Made by a program: the position numbers and the translations under genes
Part shown: in pieces, positions 1-9,245 of the stretch
Position numbering within the stretch: position 1 is the stretch's first letter
How the letters are laid out: every line of letters starts with the position of its first letter
Notes under the pieces: model-generated
What the model was told of the DNA's origin: nothing
The model's database searches: none
The model's input: only the letters and a program-made list of their open reading frames with translations
Assembly: GCF_023227905.1 (NCBI RefSeq)
Contig: NZ_JALOCF010000064.1
Span: forward strand, 1 to 19,881
Source: Methylobacter sp.
GTDB lineage: Bacteria > Pseudomonadota > Gammaproteobacteria > Methylococcales > Methylomonadaceae
DNA length: 19,881 nt
Direction of reading: 5' to 3'

Positions 1-956
1 TTCACCAATTTGCCCAGACCGTGGGCAGCATCGAATACCTGAACCACCTATACCTGCTGACCGTAGCCGATATTCGCGCAACTAACCCCGAACTTTGGAA
101 CGCATGGAAAGACGCCCTGCTCAAAGAGCTTTATACAGTAACTTATAGCGCCTTGCACCGAGGCCTGCAAAATCCCGTGGCACTGACAGACCGCCTGCTT
201 GAAAATAAAAAAGAAGCAAAAGAGGAATTGATTAAGCTAGGCATATCCGAACCGGTTATCCTCAAATCCTGGCAACATGCCAATGATGATTATTTCTTAA
301 GATACTCGGCTGATGAAATAGCATGGCACACCATTGCCATTGCCTCATCCAGCGAAGACGACCTGCCTTTGGTCTTGCTGCGTCCACAGACCCAACGCGG
401 CAGCGCGGAAGTTTTTGTTTATACAAAAAATGAAGAGGCTATATTTTCGCTGAGCACCGCCACTCTCGACCAGTTGGGACTGACTATTCTTGACGCCCGA
501 ATCATGACCACGACCGATGACTATGTTCTTAACAGCTTCCTGGTTCTCGAACAGTCAGGAAAACCCATTAATGAACTGTTTAGGGAAGTGCATATTTGTA
601 CCGTCCTTCGTAACAACCTGCTACTTCGCGAAGTCAAAAAGCACAAAAACATTCATCGCCAATCAAGGCAGGCCAAGCACTTTCCAATCCCTACCAGCAT
701 TCAATTTCATGCGGACCCCTTAAACAGACATACGATTATTGAACTTATCACTACGGACCATGCCGGACTTTTATCGAAAATAGGCCGCGCATTTGTACAA
801 AAAGGCATTCATCTGCACAGCGCAAAAATAACCACCATAGGCAGCCGGGCGGAAGACATGTTTTATATTACAGACAACCAATCGCAACCGATTACGGATG
901 CCGCCAAACAGGAACAAATACGCGAAGAAATTTTAAAAATGCTGGAGATAGGGTAA
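1..956 (+). CDS. glnD: GlnD, bifunctional PII uridylyltransferase / uridylyl-removing enzyme, C-terminal part
   Basis: GlnD senses glutamine and adds or removes UMP on PII proteins, so it sets glutamine synthetase activity and nitrogen-regulated transcription. The window holds only the 3' end: the frame is open from base 3 (the first visible codons read HQFAQT), and about 317 residues remain of a protein that is usually near 880. Visible are the end of the HD-domain region (a YLYLLTVADIRATNP-type stretch, the family signature) and two ACT domains, one beginning around DLPLVLLRPQ and one around HTIIELITTDHAGLL, the latter with the typical D-x-x-G-L-L glutamine-binding turn. The stop is TAA at 954-956. 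It converges on the PilZ gene with 68 bases between them, in which I see no clear terminator. Identity is secure; only the catalytic N-terminal half is missing because of the window edge. Confidence 0.95.
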   Translation, partial: HQFAQTVGSIEYLNHLYLLTVADIRATNPELWNAWKDALLKELYTVTYSALHRGLQNPVALTDRLLENKKEAKEELIKLGISEPVILKSWQHANDDYFLRYSADEIAWHTIAIASSSEDDLPLVLLRPQTQRGSAEVFVYTKNEEAIFSLSTATLDQLGLTILDARIMTTTDDYVLNSFLVLEQSGKPINELFREVHICTVLRNNLLLREVKKHKNIHRQSRQAKHFPIPTSIQFHADPLNRHTIIELITTDHAGLLSKIGRAFVQKGIHLHSAKITTIGSRAEDMFYITDNQSQPITDAAKQEQIREEILKMLEIG

Positions 957-1024
957 CCCCTCTCCTTGCTGTATTGAATAGATACGGGGCCAGTAGAGAT
1001 AAGCACTGTCCCTCGCAATCAAAT

Positions 1025-1411
1025 TTATTGCTTATGTAGGGACGCCTGTCTTCTATCGGCAAACCGAACAAGCCATTCGCGGCTGCTGTTTTCAATATCC
1101 ACATAACGCAAGCCAATTTTGCACAGATCATTGGACATGCGCCGCGAAAAAGCCACAAGACACCGCGCTACTATTTTTATTGATTGCCCATCCCCATCAG
1201 ATAGTTCCACATCAACGACCACCGACACCGGCTTACCGTTTCGAACGTAACTTCCTCCCGGCGTAATCATATTTCGCTGCCTGATATCGCATTCGATACC
1301 CAGCCCATCGCTGGACACATCTACCGCAACCACCTTAAGGCCCGCACCGCCCTCGACAGTGACAACGACAGGAATCTGCACTGGAATCCTTTGGTAAAGC
1401 CTTCTTTCCAT
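1025..1411 (-). CDS. PilZ-domain protein, probable cyclic di-GMP receptor
   Basis: A 128-residue single-domain protein. PilZ domains bind cyclic di-GMP through an RxxxR motif and a (D/N)xSxxG motif; both are present, as R4-LYQ-R8 in MERRLYQR and D31-V-S-S-D-G36. The spacing and the short N-terminal arm are normal for a stand-alone PilZ protein. No transmembrane segment or output domain is seen, so it should be cytosolic and act through a partner I cannot identify. The ATG at 1411 is preceded closely by AAGG. The nearest upstream gene on the same strand, the ubiquinone hydroxylase, stops 145 bases away, so shared transcription is possible but not shown. The family call is sure; the process controlled (motility, surface or polysaccharide) is unknown. 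Confidence 0.88.
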   Translation of the reverse strand: MERRLYQRIPVQIPVVVTVEGGAGLKVVAVDVSSDGLGIECDIRQRNMITPGGSYVRNGKPVSVVVDVELSDGDGQSIKIVARCLVAFSRRMSNDLCKIGLRYVDIENSSREWLVRFADRRQASLHKQ

Positions 1412-1556
1412 AACCTTAGATACCCGCTAACAAAATCACTTAAAAGTCCAAGTTTAAAAAATTAATTATTTCAATGCAACCGATGCGATTGAGTACTTGT
1501 TAAATACCAAAAGCATTGCAGCAAAAAGCACAAGTACCGAGATAACACTTTTTTAG

Positions 1557-2774
1557 TTAAATAATCGACTCGCCCCGCGCAAGCTTAGGCAAGTTACCTT
1601 CCAACCCCATGGCACTACGCATCACTTTATTTTTGGCAGGCAAAATCCGCTCAGCCAGCCCCAACCCCAAATTGCGTAAAAACTTGACCGGCAGCACCTG
1701 ATTACTGAACACTCGATAAAAGACATCCATGACCGTCATCATTTTCAGATTTTCATTGCGTCGCATTTTTTCATAGCGATTCAGAACCGCCAAATCGCCG
1801 GGATCAAGACCTTGCTTGACGGCATCAATCAGCACCTCGGCTAATGCCGCCGCATCCAGCAAGCCAATATTAACGCCTTGCCCCGCCAACGGATTAATCA
1901 TGTGCGCCGCATCACCAACCAAAGCGATGCCGGGCTTGACATAGCTTTGCGCGTGCTGCCGCTTCAGCGGAAAGCTCGCCGTGCCTAAAATAGCATTAAC
2001 CTTACCCAGACAATCAGGAAAAGCAGCCATCAATTCATGCATTAAATCCATGTTGGGCAATGCTTTTAATCGATTTACTTCATCCGGCGAGTTATACCAG
2101 ACGATAGACCCGTAATGACCGGTTAGCGGCAAAAAGGCCTGCGGACCACTAGGCACAAAACGCTGCCATGTTATATCCTGCTGCCCGTAATCCGTTTCAA
2201 CATAAATCACCAGCGCATGCTGCTTATAATCCCAGCTGGTAACCCCTAAACCTACCGACTGCCTGACCCTGGATTGACCTCCATCTGCTGCAACCAACAC
2301 CTTTGCGGTCAAAACTCTGCCATCATCCAACAACACTTCGGACGGCTTGTTTGCCGTATAGTTGATTTTGCTAATGGTGGCAGGACACATCAACTCGACA
2401 TTGGCAAAGTTCTCCAAGCGCTCCAGTAGCGCTTGTTGAGTCACCCTGTTTTCAACGATAAAACCCAATTCAGGATAATTAATATCGTCACTACAAAACT
2501 CAGTATCTCCAGCCGTCTCCCAAACCCTCATCCTGCGAAACGGGCAAAGCCTTCGGTTGACTACGCCGCTCCAGGCGCCCACAGCTTCAAGTATGTTTTT
2601 TGATGCAATACTGAGCGCGGAAACCCTCAAATCATGCGGCTGATCAGGTGAAAAAGCCTGCGGCGGCGCGCTTTCTATCACCGCCACCTTCAATGAACTC
2701 CCGCCGAGGCTACAAGCAACAGCCGCCCCAACCATGCCTCCACCTACAACAACCACATCAAAATTTTCTTTCAT
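1557..2774 (-). CDS. UbiH/UbiF/UbiI-family FAD-dependent ubiquinone-ring hydroxylase
   Basis: Flavin monooxygenase of the Coq6/UbiH/UbiF/UbiI group, which hydroxylates the aromatic ring of polyprenylated ubiquinone precursors at the membrane. From the chosen ATG the protein is 405 residues, the normal family length. The N-terminus has the Rossmann FAD motif (VVVVGGGMVGAA, GxGxxG at about residues 11-16), then DLRVSALS and LGFIVENRVTQ as in the family, and the second FAD motif GDAAHMINPLAGQGVN at about 280-295. The open frame extends upstream to a GTG at 2837, but the ATG at 2774 puts the FAD motif at the usual distance from the N-terminus, so I prefer it; its Shine-Dalgarno is poor. Sequence features recall both UbiF (TWQRFVPSGPQAFLPL) and UbiI (ENRVTQ, LLDAAALAE), so the ring position hydroxylated is left open. 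Divergent from gltB. Confidence 0.85.
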   Translation of the reverse strand: MKENFDVVVVGGGMVGAAVACSLGGSSLKVAVIESAPPQAFSPDQPHDLRVSALSIASKNILEAVGAWSGVVNRRLCPFRRMRVWETAGDTEFCSDDINYPELGFIVENRVTQQALLERLENFANVELMCPATISKINYTANKPSEVLLDDGRVLTAKVLVAADGGQSRVRQSVGLGVTSWDYKQHALVIYVETDYGQQDITWQRFVPSGPQAFLPLTGHYGSIVWYNSPDEVNRLKALPNMDLMHELMAAFPDCLGKVNAILGTASFPLKRQHAQSYVKPGIALVGDAAHMINPLAGQGVNIGLLDAAALAEVLIDAVKQGLDPGDLAVLNRYEKMRRNENLKMMTVMDVFYRVFSNQVLPVKFLRNLGLGLAERILPAKNKVMRSAMGLEGNLPKLARGESII

Positions 2775-2958
2775 AATCAACCAATAATATGCTGTGAATT
2801 CCCGTAATAAATGTGTCGCCTTTAAAGAGCCGAACACACCTAAAAATATCGAAAAATATTCAACGAGAGCAATCCATCATTAAAACAAGGCGGAAAGATA
2901 CCACATCTATTTAAAGATTAAGCAAAATACCTCTATTGTTCGTGCAACAAAAGACTGC

Positions 2959-2987
2959 GTGACAGAATTGCCTGTCATCCGTATAAT
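2959..2987 (+). promoter_or_regulatory. sigma-70 promoter of gltBD
   Basis: GTGACA at 2959-2964 (5 of 6 to the -35 consensus) and a perfect TATAAT at 2982-2987 are separated by 17 bases, the optimal spacing. Transcription would start near 2994 and give a leader of about 107 bases before the gltB ATG. No sigma-54 element (TGGCAC-N5-TTGCA type) was seen in the 326-base gap between the divergent hydroxylase and gltB. Base-level match only; no experimental support. Confidence 0.65.
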
Positions 2988-3044
2988 TAACTGGTTTTGC
3001 CGTACCATAGCCTTTGATGCACCCATCAGAGCAGGTGCGCAACG

Positions 3045-3090
3045 AGGGTTGTTTAAGCCAGAGGATAACAACCCTTTTGTAATATTTTTT
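3045..3090 (+). promoter_or_regulatory. terminator-like hairpin in the gltB leader (candidate attenuator)
   Basis: AGGGTTGTT (3045-3053) and AACAACCCT (3067-3075) form a perfect 9-bp stem with a 13-base loop, followed at once by TTTGTAATATTTTTT (3076-3090). The T-rich tract ends directly before the gltB Shine-Dalgarno AGAGG at 3091-3095. A structure like this, inside the leader and ahead of the start codon, could end transcription early or hide the ribosome binding site. Just upstream, TGATG (3015-3019)/CATCA (3024-3028), or alternatively GCACC (3019-3023)/GGTGC (3034-3038), offer competing small stems. Function is inferred; it could instead be a simple mRNA-stabilising stem. Confidence 0.5.
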
Positions 3091-3100
3091 AGAGGTGACA

Positions 3101-6100
3101 ATGAGTCAAAGCACGCTACCACCCAGACAGGGTTTATATGATCCGCGCAATGAACACGATGCATGCGGCGTGGGTTTTATCGTTCATATAAAGGGTCAAA
3201 AAAGCCATGAGATCGTACGTCAAGGCTTGGAATTACTTAAAAACCTGACCCATCGTGGCGCGGTTGGTGCCGATATATATGCGGGCGATGGCGCAGGAAT
3301 TTTGATTCAAATGCCCGATGCTTTCTTGCGTGCAGAATGCGACAAATTGAGCATCTCTCTACCCGAACAGGGAAATTATGCGGCAGGTATGGTGTTTTTA
3401 CCACGTGATGCCGCCAACCGTGCAACTTGCGAAAACTTGTTGACCGAAATTATTGCTCGTGAAAAAGCCGTATTGTTAGGCTGGCGCGATGTGCCCGTCG
3501 ATAATCACACTCTAGGCGAGTCGGTCAAGCTGGTTGAACCGTTTATTCGCCAGATTTTTATTGGCCGCGGCGAAGATTGCAAAGACCAGGATGCTTTCGA
3601 GCGCAAGCTGTTTGTGATCCGCAAGCAAGTTGAAAACGCCGTCCGCGATTTAAAGCTGGATCATGGTCACGCCTTTTACATTCCGTCCTTATCGTCACGT
3701 ACTATCGTTTACAAAGGTATGTTACTGGCCGACCAAGTCGGGGCATTTTATGCCGATTTAAGCGATGAACGCATGGTTAGCGCCTTGGCGCTGGTGCATC
3801 AGCGTTTTTCAACCAACACCTTCCCAACCTGGGATCTGGCGCATCCTTTCCGCCTGATTGCCCATAACGGCGAAATCAACACCTTGCGAGGCAATGTGAA
3901 CGGCATGGCGGCGCGTCGTCATTCCATCGCATCCAAAGTGCTAGGCGACGACATGCATAAACTATGGCCATTGATCGACGAAGCGCAATCGGATTCTGCC
4001 TGTTTCGACAATGCACTGGAATTATTGGTCGCTGGCGGTTATTCATTGGCTCACGCGATGATGTTGCTGATTCCTGAAGCCTGGGCCGGCAACGAGTTAA
4101 TGGATGAAAAACTGCGTGCGTTTTATGAATACAACGCCGCCCTGATGGAACCTTGGGATGGCCCTGCGGCTATTGCCTTTACCGATGGCCGTCAAATCGG
4201 CGCAACCTTGGATCGCAACGGCCTGCGTCCTGCGCGTTATCTGGTTACTGATGACGATTTCGTCATCATGGCATCGGAAATGGGCGTATTGGAAGTTCCC
4301 CAGCACAAAATCATCAAAAAATGGCGCTTGCAGCCGGGCAAGATGCTGCTGATCGACACCGAACAAGGCCGCATTATTGATGATGCGGAATTAAAAGCCA
4401 ATTTGTCTTCTTGCCATCCTTATTCCGAATGGCTGAGCAAAACCCAAATCCTGCTATCCGAACTGCCCGCGGAAATTTCTGCAATGGCGCCGGATGCGCA
4501 CACCCTCTTGGATAGGCAACAAGCATTCGGCTATACCCGTGAAGACATCGAGTTCATCCTGAAGCCAATTGCGTTAACCGGACAGGAACCGATTAGCTCT
4601 ATGGGTATTGATACTGCGTTGGCGGTATTATCGGAACGTTCGCGCTTGCTGTACGATTATTTCAAGCAAGGCTTTGCCCAAGTCACCAACCCGGCTATCG
4701 ACCCAATCCGTGAAGAATTGGTCATGTCGCTGGTTTCACTGATCGGCCCGCGCCCTAATTTATTGGGCCTGGATGAAGGCGGAACGCATATGCGCCTTGA
4801 AGTGGAACAGCCTATTTTGACTAACCAGGATTTGGAAAAGATCCGCCGCATCGAAACACGCACCGGCGGCGTATTCAAAACCAAAACCCTGACGCTTTGC
4901 TACCCATCCGACTTGGGAGCCAGCGGCATGGAAGCGGCGCTCGACAAATTGTGTCTCGCGGCAAAACAGGCCGTTGAAGAAGGCAACAATATTCTGGCAC
5001 TGTCCGACCGCGACCTGGATGTTGCACATATTGCCATCCCTGCCCTGTTGGCGACTTCCGCCGTGCATCACTACCTGACCCGCGAAGGTCTGCGCACCGA
5101 AGTCGGCCTGGTTGTTGAAACCGGCGAAGCACGCGAAGTTCATCACTTTGCACTGCTGGCGGCTTATGGCGCAGAAGCGATCAATCCTTATCTGGCTTTC
5201 GATACGCTCTCAGGGCTATGCGAAAACATCGCTGACCTCAGCGAATACGAAGCGCATAAACGCTACATCAAAGCGATCTCCAAAGGCCTGCTTAAAGTCA
5301 TGTCCAAAATGGGCATTTCGACCTATCAGTCTTATTGCGGCGCGCAAATTTTTAATGCGCTCGGTTTGTCTGAACCTTTCCTGGATCGTTATTTCACCGG
5401 TACAACCAGCACTATCGAAGGCGTCGGTTTAAAGGAAGTTAGCGAAGAAACCACTCGCCGCCATCGAATTGCTTTCGGCAATGCGCCGTTATACCGCGAA
5501 GCTTTGGATATTGGCGGCGAATACGCTTACCGTTTGCGCGGTGAAGCGCACACCTGGACGCCTGCGACCATCAGCACGCTGCAACATGCAACGCGCAGCA
5601 ACAGTTATGAAAAATACGCTGAGTTCTGCCGCCTGATTGATGAGCAAAACGAAGCTTTATTGACCTTGCGCGGCTTAATGTCATTCAAGGAAGACGCAAC
5701 GCCTGTACCGTTGGATGAAGTGGAATCTGCCGCGGAGATCGTCAAGCGTTTTGCAACCGGCGCGATGTCGTTCGGTTCGATCTCTTATGAAGCGCATACT
5801 AATCTGGCGATTGCGATGAACCGCATCGGCGGAAAGTCCAATACCGGCGAAGGCGGCGAACTGCCAGAACGCTTCAAGACCCTGCCAAACGGCGACTCGA
5901 TGCGTTCGGCGATTAAACAAGTCGCTTCCGGACGTTTCGGGGTAACCACTGAATATCTGGTCAATGCCGACGACATTCAGATCAAAGTCAGCCAGGGCGC
6001 GAAACCCGGCGAAGGCGGACAGCTGCCCGGCCATAAAGTCGACGCAGTTATCGCCAGAGTACGCCATTCAACACGAGGCGTAGGCTTGATTTCGCCGCCG

Positions 6101-7720
6101 CCGCACCATGACATTTATTCGATTGAAGATTTGGCGCAGCTGATCCATGATTTGAAAAACGTCAACCCCGAAGCACGAATCAGCGTCAAGCTGGTATCGG
6201 AAGTCGGCGTAGGCACGGTTGCGGCGGGCGTTTCCAAAGCTCATGCTGATCATGTGACCATTTCCGGCTATGACGGCGGCACCGGCGCCAGCCCGATGAC
6301 TTCGATCAAACATGCCGGTTTGCCGTGGGAAATCGGCCTTGCCGAAACCCATCAAACGCTGGTGTTGAACAAACTGCGCGGACGCATCGCCGTCCAAGTT
6401 GACGGCGGTTTGCGTACAGGGCGCGACGTGGTCATCGGCGCATTGTTAGGCGCGGATGAATTCGGCTTTGCTACAGCACCACTGATCGTATCGGGCTGCT
6501 TAATGATGCGCAAATGCCATCTGAACACCTGCCCGGTCGGCGTTGCAACGCAAGACCCTGAGCTGCGCAAACGTTTTACCGGACAACCTGAGCATGTGGT
6601 CAATTATTTCTTCATGGTTGCGGAAGACGTTCGTCAGTGGATGGCAAAACTGGGCTTCCGCACCGTCAATGAAATGATCGGACGTTCGGACAAGCTTGAC
6701 ATGCAGCGCTCACTAAGCCACTGGAAGACGCAGGGACTGGACTACAGCCGGGTTTTCTATAAACCCGAAGTTGACGGCGCTACCGCTGTTTATAACACCG
6801 AACGCCAGGATCACGGCTTGGATCAGGCACTGGACCACACCTTGATTGCAGCCGCCCAACCCGCACTGCAAAACGGTCAGCCAGTAGTTATCGACACGCC
6901 GATTCGCAACATTAACCGCACTTTCGGTGCGATGCTGTCCGGTGAAGTAGCCAAACGTTATGGGCACAAAGGCTTGCCTGACGACACCATTGCGATTCGC
7001 GTCAAAGGTACCGCCGGTCAAAGTTTCGGCTCGTTTCTAGCACAAGGCATCAGCATTGAGCTTGAAGGCGAAGGCAACGATTATGTCGGCAAGGGCATGA
7101 GCGGCGGACGTATCGCCATTTATCAACCTAAGGACTGCCCTGTTACCCCGGCTGAAAACATAATCGTCGGCAACACCGTGTTGTACGGTGCGATCAGCGG
7201 CGAATGTTATTTCAGCGGCGTTGCAGGCGAACGTTTTGCGGTGCGCAATTCGGGCGCTGTCGCGGTTGTCGAGGGCGTGGGCGACCATGGCTGTGAATAC
7301 ATGACCGGGGGCGTTGTGGTCGTGCTCGGACAAACCGGCCGTAACTTTGCGGCGGGCATGTCTGGCGGCGTGGCTTATGTGCTCGATGAAGAAGGCGATT
7401 TCGAGAAGCGCTGCAATATGGCCATGGTGGATCTCGAACCGATCCCTGAAGAAGACGACATACTTGAGGCTATCGCCCACCAAGGCGGCGATTTGGAAAC
7501 ACATGGTCGCGTGCACATTATGTCCGATATGACCCGTAACGATGCTCAACGCTTAAAGCACTTTATTGAACAGCATAAGCGTTATACCAACAGCGCCAGG
7601 GCACAGCACATTTTGGATAATTGGCAGGATTATTTGCCGCGCTTTGTTAAAGTCATGCCGGTCGATTACCGCGAAGCACTCAAACAAATCCAGGCAGAAC
7701 AAGCTACCGCGACTGCATAG
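3101..7720 (+). CDS. gltB: Glutamate synthase (NADPH) large subunit
   Basis: Converts 2-oxoglutarate plus glutamine to two glutamates together with GltD; this is the GOGAT half of ammonia assimilation. The ATG at 3101 has AGAGG five bases upstream and is preferred to the in-frame GTG at 3095. Length is 1539 residues, normal for the family. A propeptide of 21 residues precedes catalytic Cys22 (HDACGVGF), which becomes the N-terminal nucleophile of the glutaminase domain (about 22-420). Then come the central domain (about 475-760), the FMN-binding synthase domain (from about 886, TGAMSFGSISYEAH), the 3Fe-4S cysteines C1133, C1139 and C1144 (C-x5-C-x4-C), and the GXGXG beta-helix (about 1285-1460). 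No key residue is missing. gltD begins 35 bases after the stop, so the pair is an operon. Confidence 0.97.
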   Translation: MSQSTLPPRQGLYDPRNEHDACGVGFIVHIKGQKSHEIVRQGLELLKNLTHRGAVGADIYAGDGAGILIQMPDAFLRAECDKLSISLPEQGNYAAGMVFLPRDAANRATCENLLTEIIAREKAVLLGWRDVPVDNHTLGESVKLVEPFIRQIFIGRGEDCKDQDAFERKLFVIRKQVENAVRDLKLDHGHAFYIPSLSSRTIVYKGMLLADQVGAFYADLSDERMVSALALVHQRFSTNTFPTWDLAHPFRLIAHNGEINTLRGNVNGMAARRHSIASKVLGDDMHKLWPLIDEAQSDSACFDNALELLVAGGYSLAHAMMLLIPEAWAGNELMDEKLRAFYEYNAALMEPWDGPAAIAFTDGRQIGATLDRNGLRPARYLVTDDDFVIMASEMGVLEVPQHKIIKKWRLQPGKMLLIDTEQGRIIDDAELKANLSSCHPYSEWLSKTQILLSELPAEISAMAPDAHTLLDRQQAFGYTREDIEFILKPIALTGQEPISSMGIDTALAVLSERSRLLYDYFKQGFAQVTNPAIDPIREELVMSLVSLIGPRPNLLGLDEGGTHMRLEVEQPILTNQDLEKIRRIETRTGGVFKTKTLTLCYPSDLGASGMEAALDKLCLAAKQAVEEGNNILALSDRDLDVAHIAIPALLATSAVHHYLTREGLRTEVGLVVETGEAREVHHFALLAAYGAEAINPYLAFDTLSGLCENIADLSEYEAHKRYIKAISKGLLKVMSKMGISTYQSYCGAQIFNALGLSEPFLDRYFTGTTSTIEGVGLKEVSEETTRRHRIAFGNAPLYREALDIGGEYAYRLRGEAHTWTPATISTLQHATRSNSYEKYAEFCRLIDEQNEALLTLRGLMSFKEDATPVPLDEVESAAEIVKRFATGAMSFGSISYEAHTNLAIAMNRIGGKSNTGEGGELPERFKTLPNGDSMRSAIKQVASGRFGVTTEYLVNADDIQIKVSQGAKPGEGGQLPGHKVDAVIARVRHSTRGVGLISPPPHHDIYSIEDLAQLIHDLKNVNPEARISVKLVSEVGVGTVAAGVSKAHADHVTISGYDGGTGASPMTSIKHAGLPWEIGLAETHQTLVLNKLRGRIAVQVDGGLRTGRDVVIGALLGADEFGFATAPLIVSGCLMMRKCHLNTCPVGVATQDPELRKRFTGQPEHVVNYFFMVAEDVRQWMAKLGFRTVNEMIGRSDKLDMQRSLSHWKTQGLDYSRVFYKPEVDGATAVYNTERQDHGLDQALDHTLIAAAQPALQNGQPVVIDTPIRNINRTFGAMLSGEVAKRYGHKGLPDDTIAIRVKGTAGQSFGSFLAQGISIELEGEGNDYVGKGMSGGRIAIYQPKDCPVTPAENIIVGNTVLYGAISGECYFSGVAGERFAVRNSGAVAVVEGVGDHGCEYMTGGVVVVLGQTGRNFAAGMSGGVAYVLDEEGDFEKRCNMAMVDLEPIPEEDDILEAIAHQGGDLETHGRVHIMSDMTRNDAQRLKHFIEQHKRYTNSARAQHILDNWQDYLPRFVKVMPVDYREALKQIQAEQATATA

Positions 7721-7755
7721 TCGTTGCGGCACTATTTAAGTAGAAGGTATTAAAA

Positions 7756-9198
7756 ATGGGTAAACCAACCGGGTTTATGGAACTACCACGCACTGAGCGG
7801 CATTATGCCTCGCCGAGTGATCGTATCCAGCATTATCGCGAATTTACACTATCCCCCAGCGATGCCGAAGTGGCTGAGCAGGGTTCTAGATGCATGGATT
7901 GCGGCATCCCTTTCTGCCATCAAGGTTGTCCGGTCAACAACATTATTCCTGATTGGAATGACGGGGTTTATCGCGGAGATTGGCAGCAAGCGCTGGATAT
8001 TTTACATAGCACCAACAATTTTCCTGAATTTACCGGGCGTATCTGTCCTGCGCCTTGCGAGGCCGCTTGCACGCTCAACTTGCAAGATCAGCCCGTAACC
8101 ATTAAATCGATAGAGTGCGCCATTATCGATAAAGGCTGGGCAATGGGCTGGGTAAAACCGCAAATTCCGGAAAAACGCACTGGCAAGCGCGTTGCGGTAA
8201 TAGGCTCAGGTCCCTCCGGCCTAGCCTGTGCTCAACAGTTGGCTCGCGCCGGGCATGAAGTCGTAGTCTATGAAAAAAATGACCGCATCGGCGGCTTATT
8301 GCGCTACGGCATTCCCGACTTCAAGATGGAAAAAACGCATATTGACCGTCGCATTGCGCAAATGCAGGCAGAAGGCGTCAGGTTCAGGCCCAACAGCCAT
8401 ATCGGCAAAGATATTCCTGCACAAAAATTAATGACCGAATACGATGCCGTTGTATTAGCAGTCGGTTCTGAAAAACCAAGGGATCTGGAAGTTCCTGGAC
8501 GTAATGAGTATCAAGGCGTTTACTTTGCAATGGACTTTTTGCGCCAGCAGAACAAGCGCAATGCAGGCGATGTTATACCTGAAGAAGAAGCCATTATTGC
8601 GACAGACAAACGCGTTATTGTCATTGGTGGCGGCGATACCGGTTCCGATTGCATAGGCACATCGATTCGCCAAGGCGCAGCATCTGTGGTTCAGCTCGAA
8701 ATTTTGCCGCAACCACCTGAAAAAGAAAACAAATTACTGACCTGGCCGCTATGGCCCAACAAGTTGCGCACCACGTCTTCACATGATGAAGGCATCAAGC
8801 AACGTTACTTCAGCGTCAACACCCAAAGCGTTACCGGCAAAGATGGAAAAATAACCCATCTGAACGCGGTGGAAGTGGAGTGGAAGCAAGAAGGTGGACA
8901 GTGGAAAATGAGCGAGAAAGCAGACAGTGGTTTCACCCTGGAAGCCGATATCGTATTTTTAGCGATGGGTTTTGTTCACCCGGTACACGAAGGCTTGTTA
9001 AAAGAGCTGGGGGTTGAACTGGACCGTAATAACGTCAAAGCCAACGATAAACAATATCGCACCTCGGTCGATAAAGTGTTCGCCGCAGGCGATGCGCGGC
9101 GTGGGCAATCGTTAGTGGTCTGGGCGATACGCGAAGGCAGGCAAGCCGCCAGAGCAGTGGATGAGTTTCTGATGGGGGCATCAGAACTGCCCCGTTAA
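7756..9198 (+). CDS. gltD: Glutamate synthase (NADPH) small subunit
   Basis: Takes electrons from NADPH through FAD and iron-sulfur clusters to the FMN of GltB. 480 residues, the usual size. The N-terminal cluster cysteines are C46, C49, C54 and C58 (CMDCGIPFCHQGC) and C97, C101 and C105 (CPAPCEAAC). The FAD Rossmann motif is V-I-G-S-G-P-S-G at about 148-155, the NADPH motif is VIVIGGGDTGSDC near residue 290, and the C-terminal FAD contact is FAAGDARRGQSLVVWAI. The ATG at 7756 has AGAAGG at 7742-7747. It shares the gltB promoter and ends 17 bases before a strong terminator. Related proteins such as the oxidoreductase subunit of other GltD-like complexes look similar, but the position directly after gltB settles the role. 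Confidence 0.97.
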   Translation: MGKPTGFMELPRTERHYASPSDRIQHYREFTLSPSDAEVAEQGSRCMDCGIPFCHQGCPVNNIIPDWNDGVYRGDWQQALDILHSTNNFPEFTGRICPAPCEAACTLNLQDQPVTIKSIECAIIDKGWAMGWVKPQIPEKRTGKRVAVIGSGPSGLACAQQLARAGHEVVVYEKNDRIGGLLRYGIPDFKMEKTHIDRRIAQMQAEGVRFRPNSHIGKDIPAQKLMTEYDAVVLAVGSEKPRDLEVPGRNEYQGVYFAMDFLRQQNKRNAGDVIPEEEAIIATDKRVIVIGGGDTGSDCIGTSIRQGAASVVQLEILPQPPEKENKLLTWPLWPNKLRTTSSHDEGIKQRYFSVNTQSVTGKDGKITHLNAVEVEWKQEGGQWKMSEKADSGFTLEADIVFLAMGFVHPVHEGLLKELGVELDRNNVKANDKQYRTSVDKVFAAGDARRGQSLVVWAIREGRQAARAVDEFLMGASELPR

Positions 9199-9215
9199 GC
9201 CTATAATGCAAAAAA

Positions 9216-9245
9216 GCGCTGTAGCGGCAATCACCGCTACAGCGC
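9216..9245. terminator. bidirectional intrinsic terminator between gltD and the small zinc-ribbon gene
   Basis: Perfect 12-bp GC-rich stem: GCGCTGTAGCGG (9216-9227) and CCGCTACAGCGC (9234-9245) with a six-base loop. The plus-strand side is followed by CTTGGTTTTCC and more T; the minus-strand side reads into six T (the A-run at 9210-9215). It therefore ends gltBD from the left and the small minus-strand gene from the right. The stop codon of that small gene (9237-9239) lies inside the stem. Confidence 0.9.

Noticed and set aside
1493..1537. GTACTTGT / ACAAGTAC inverted repeat after the hydroxylase gene as a terminator
   Set aside because: Only 8 pairs with a 29-base loop and no T-run; insufficient.
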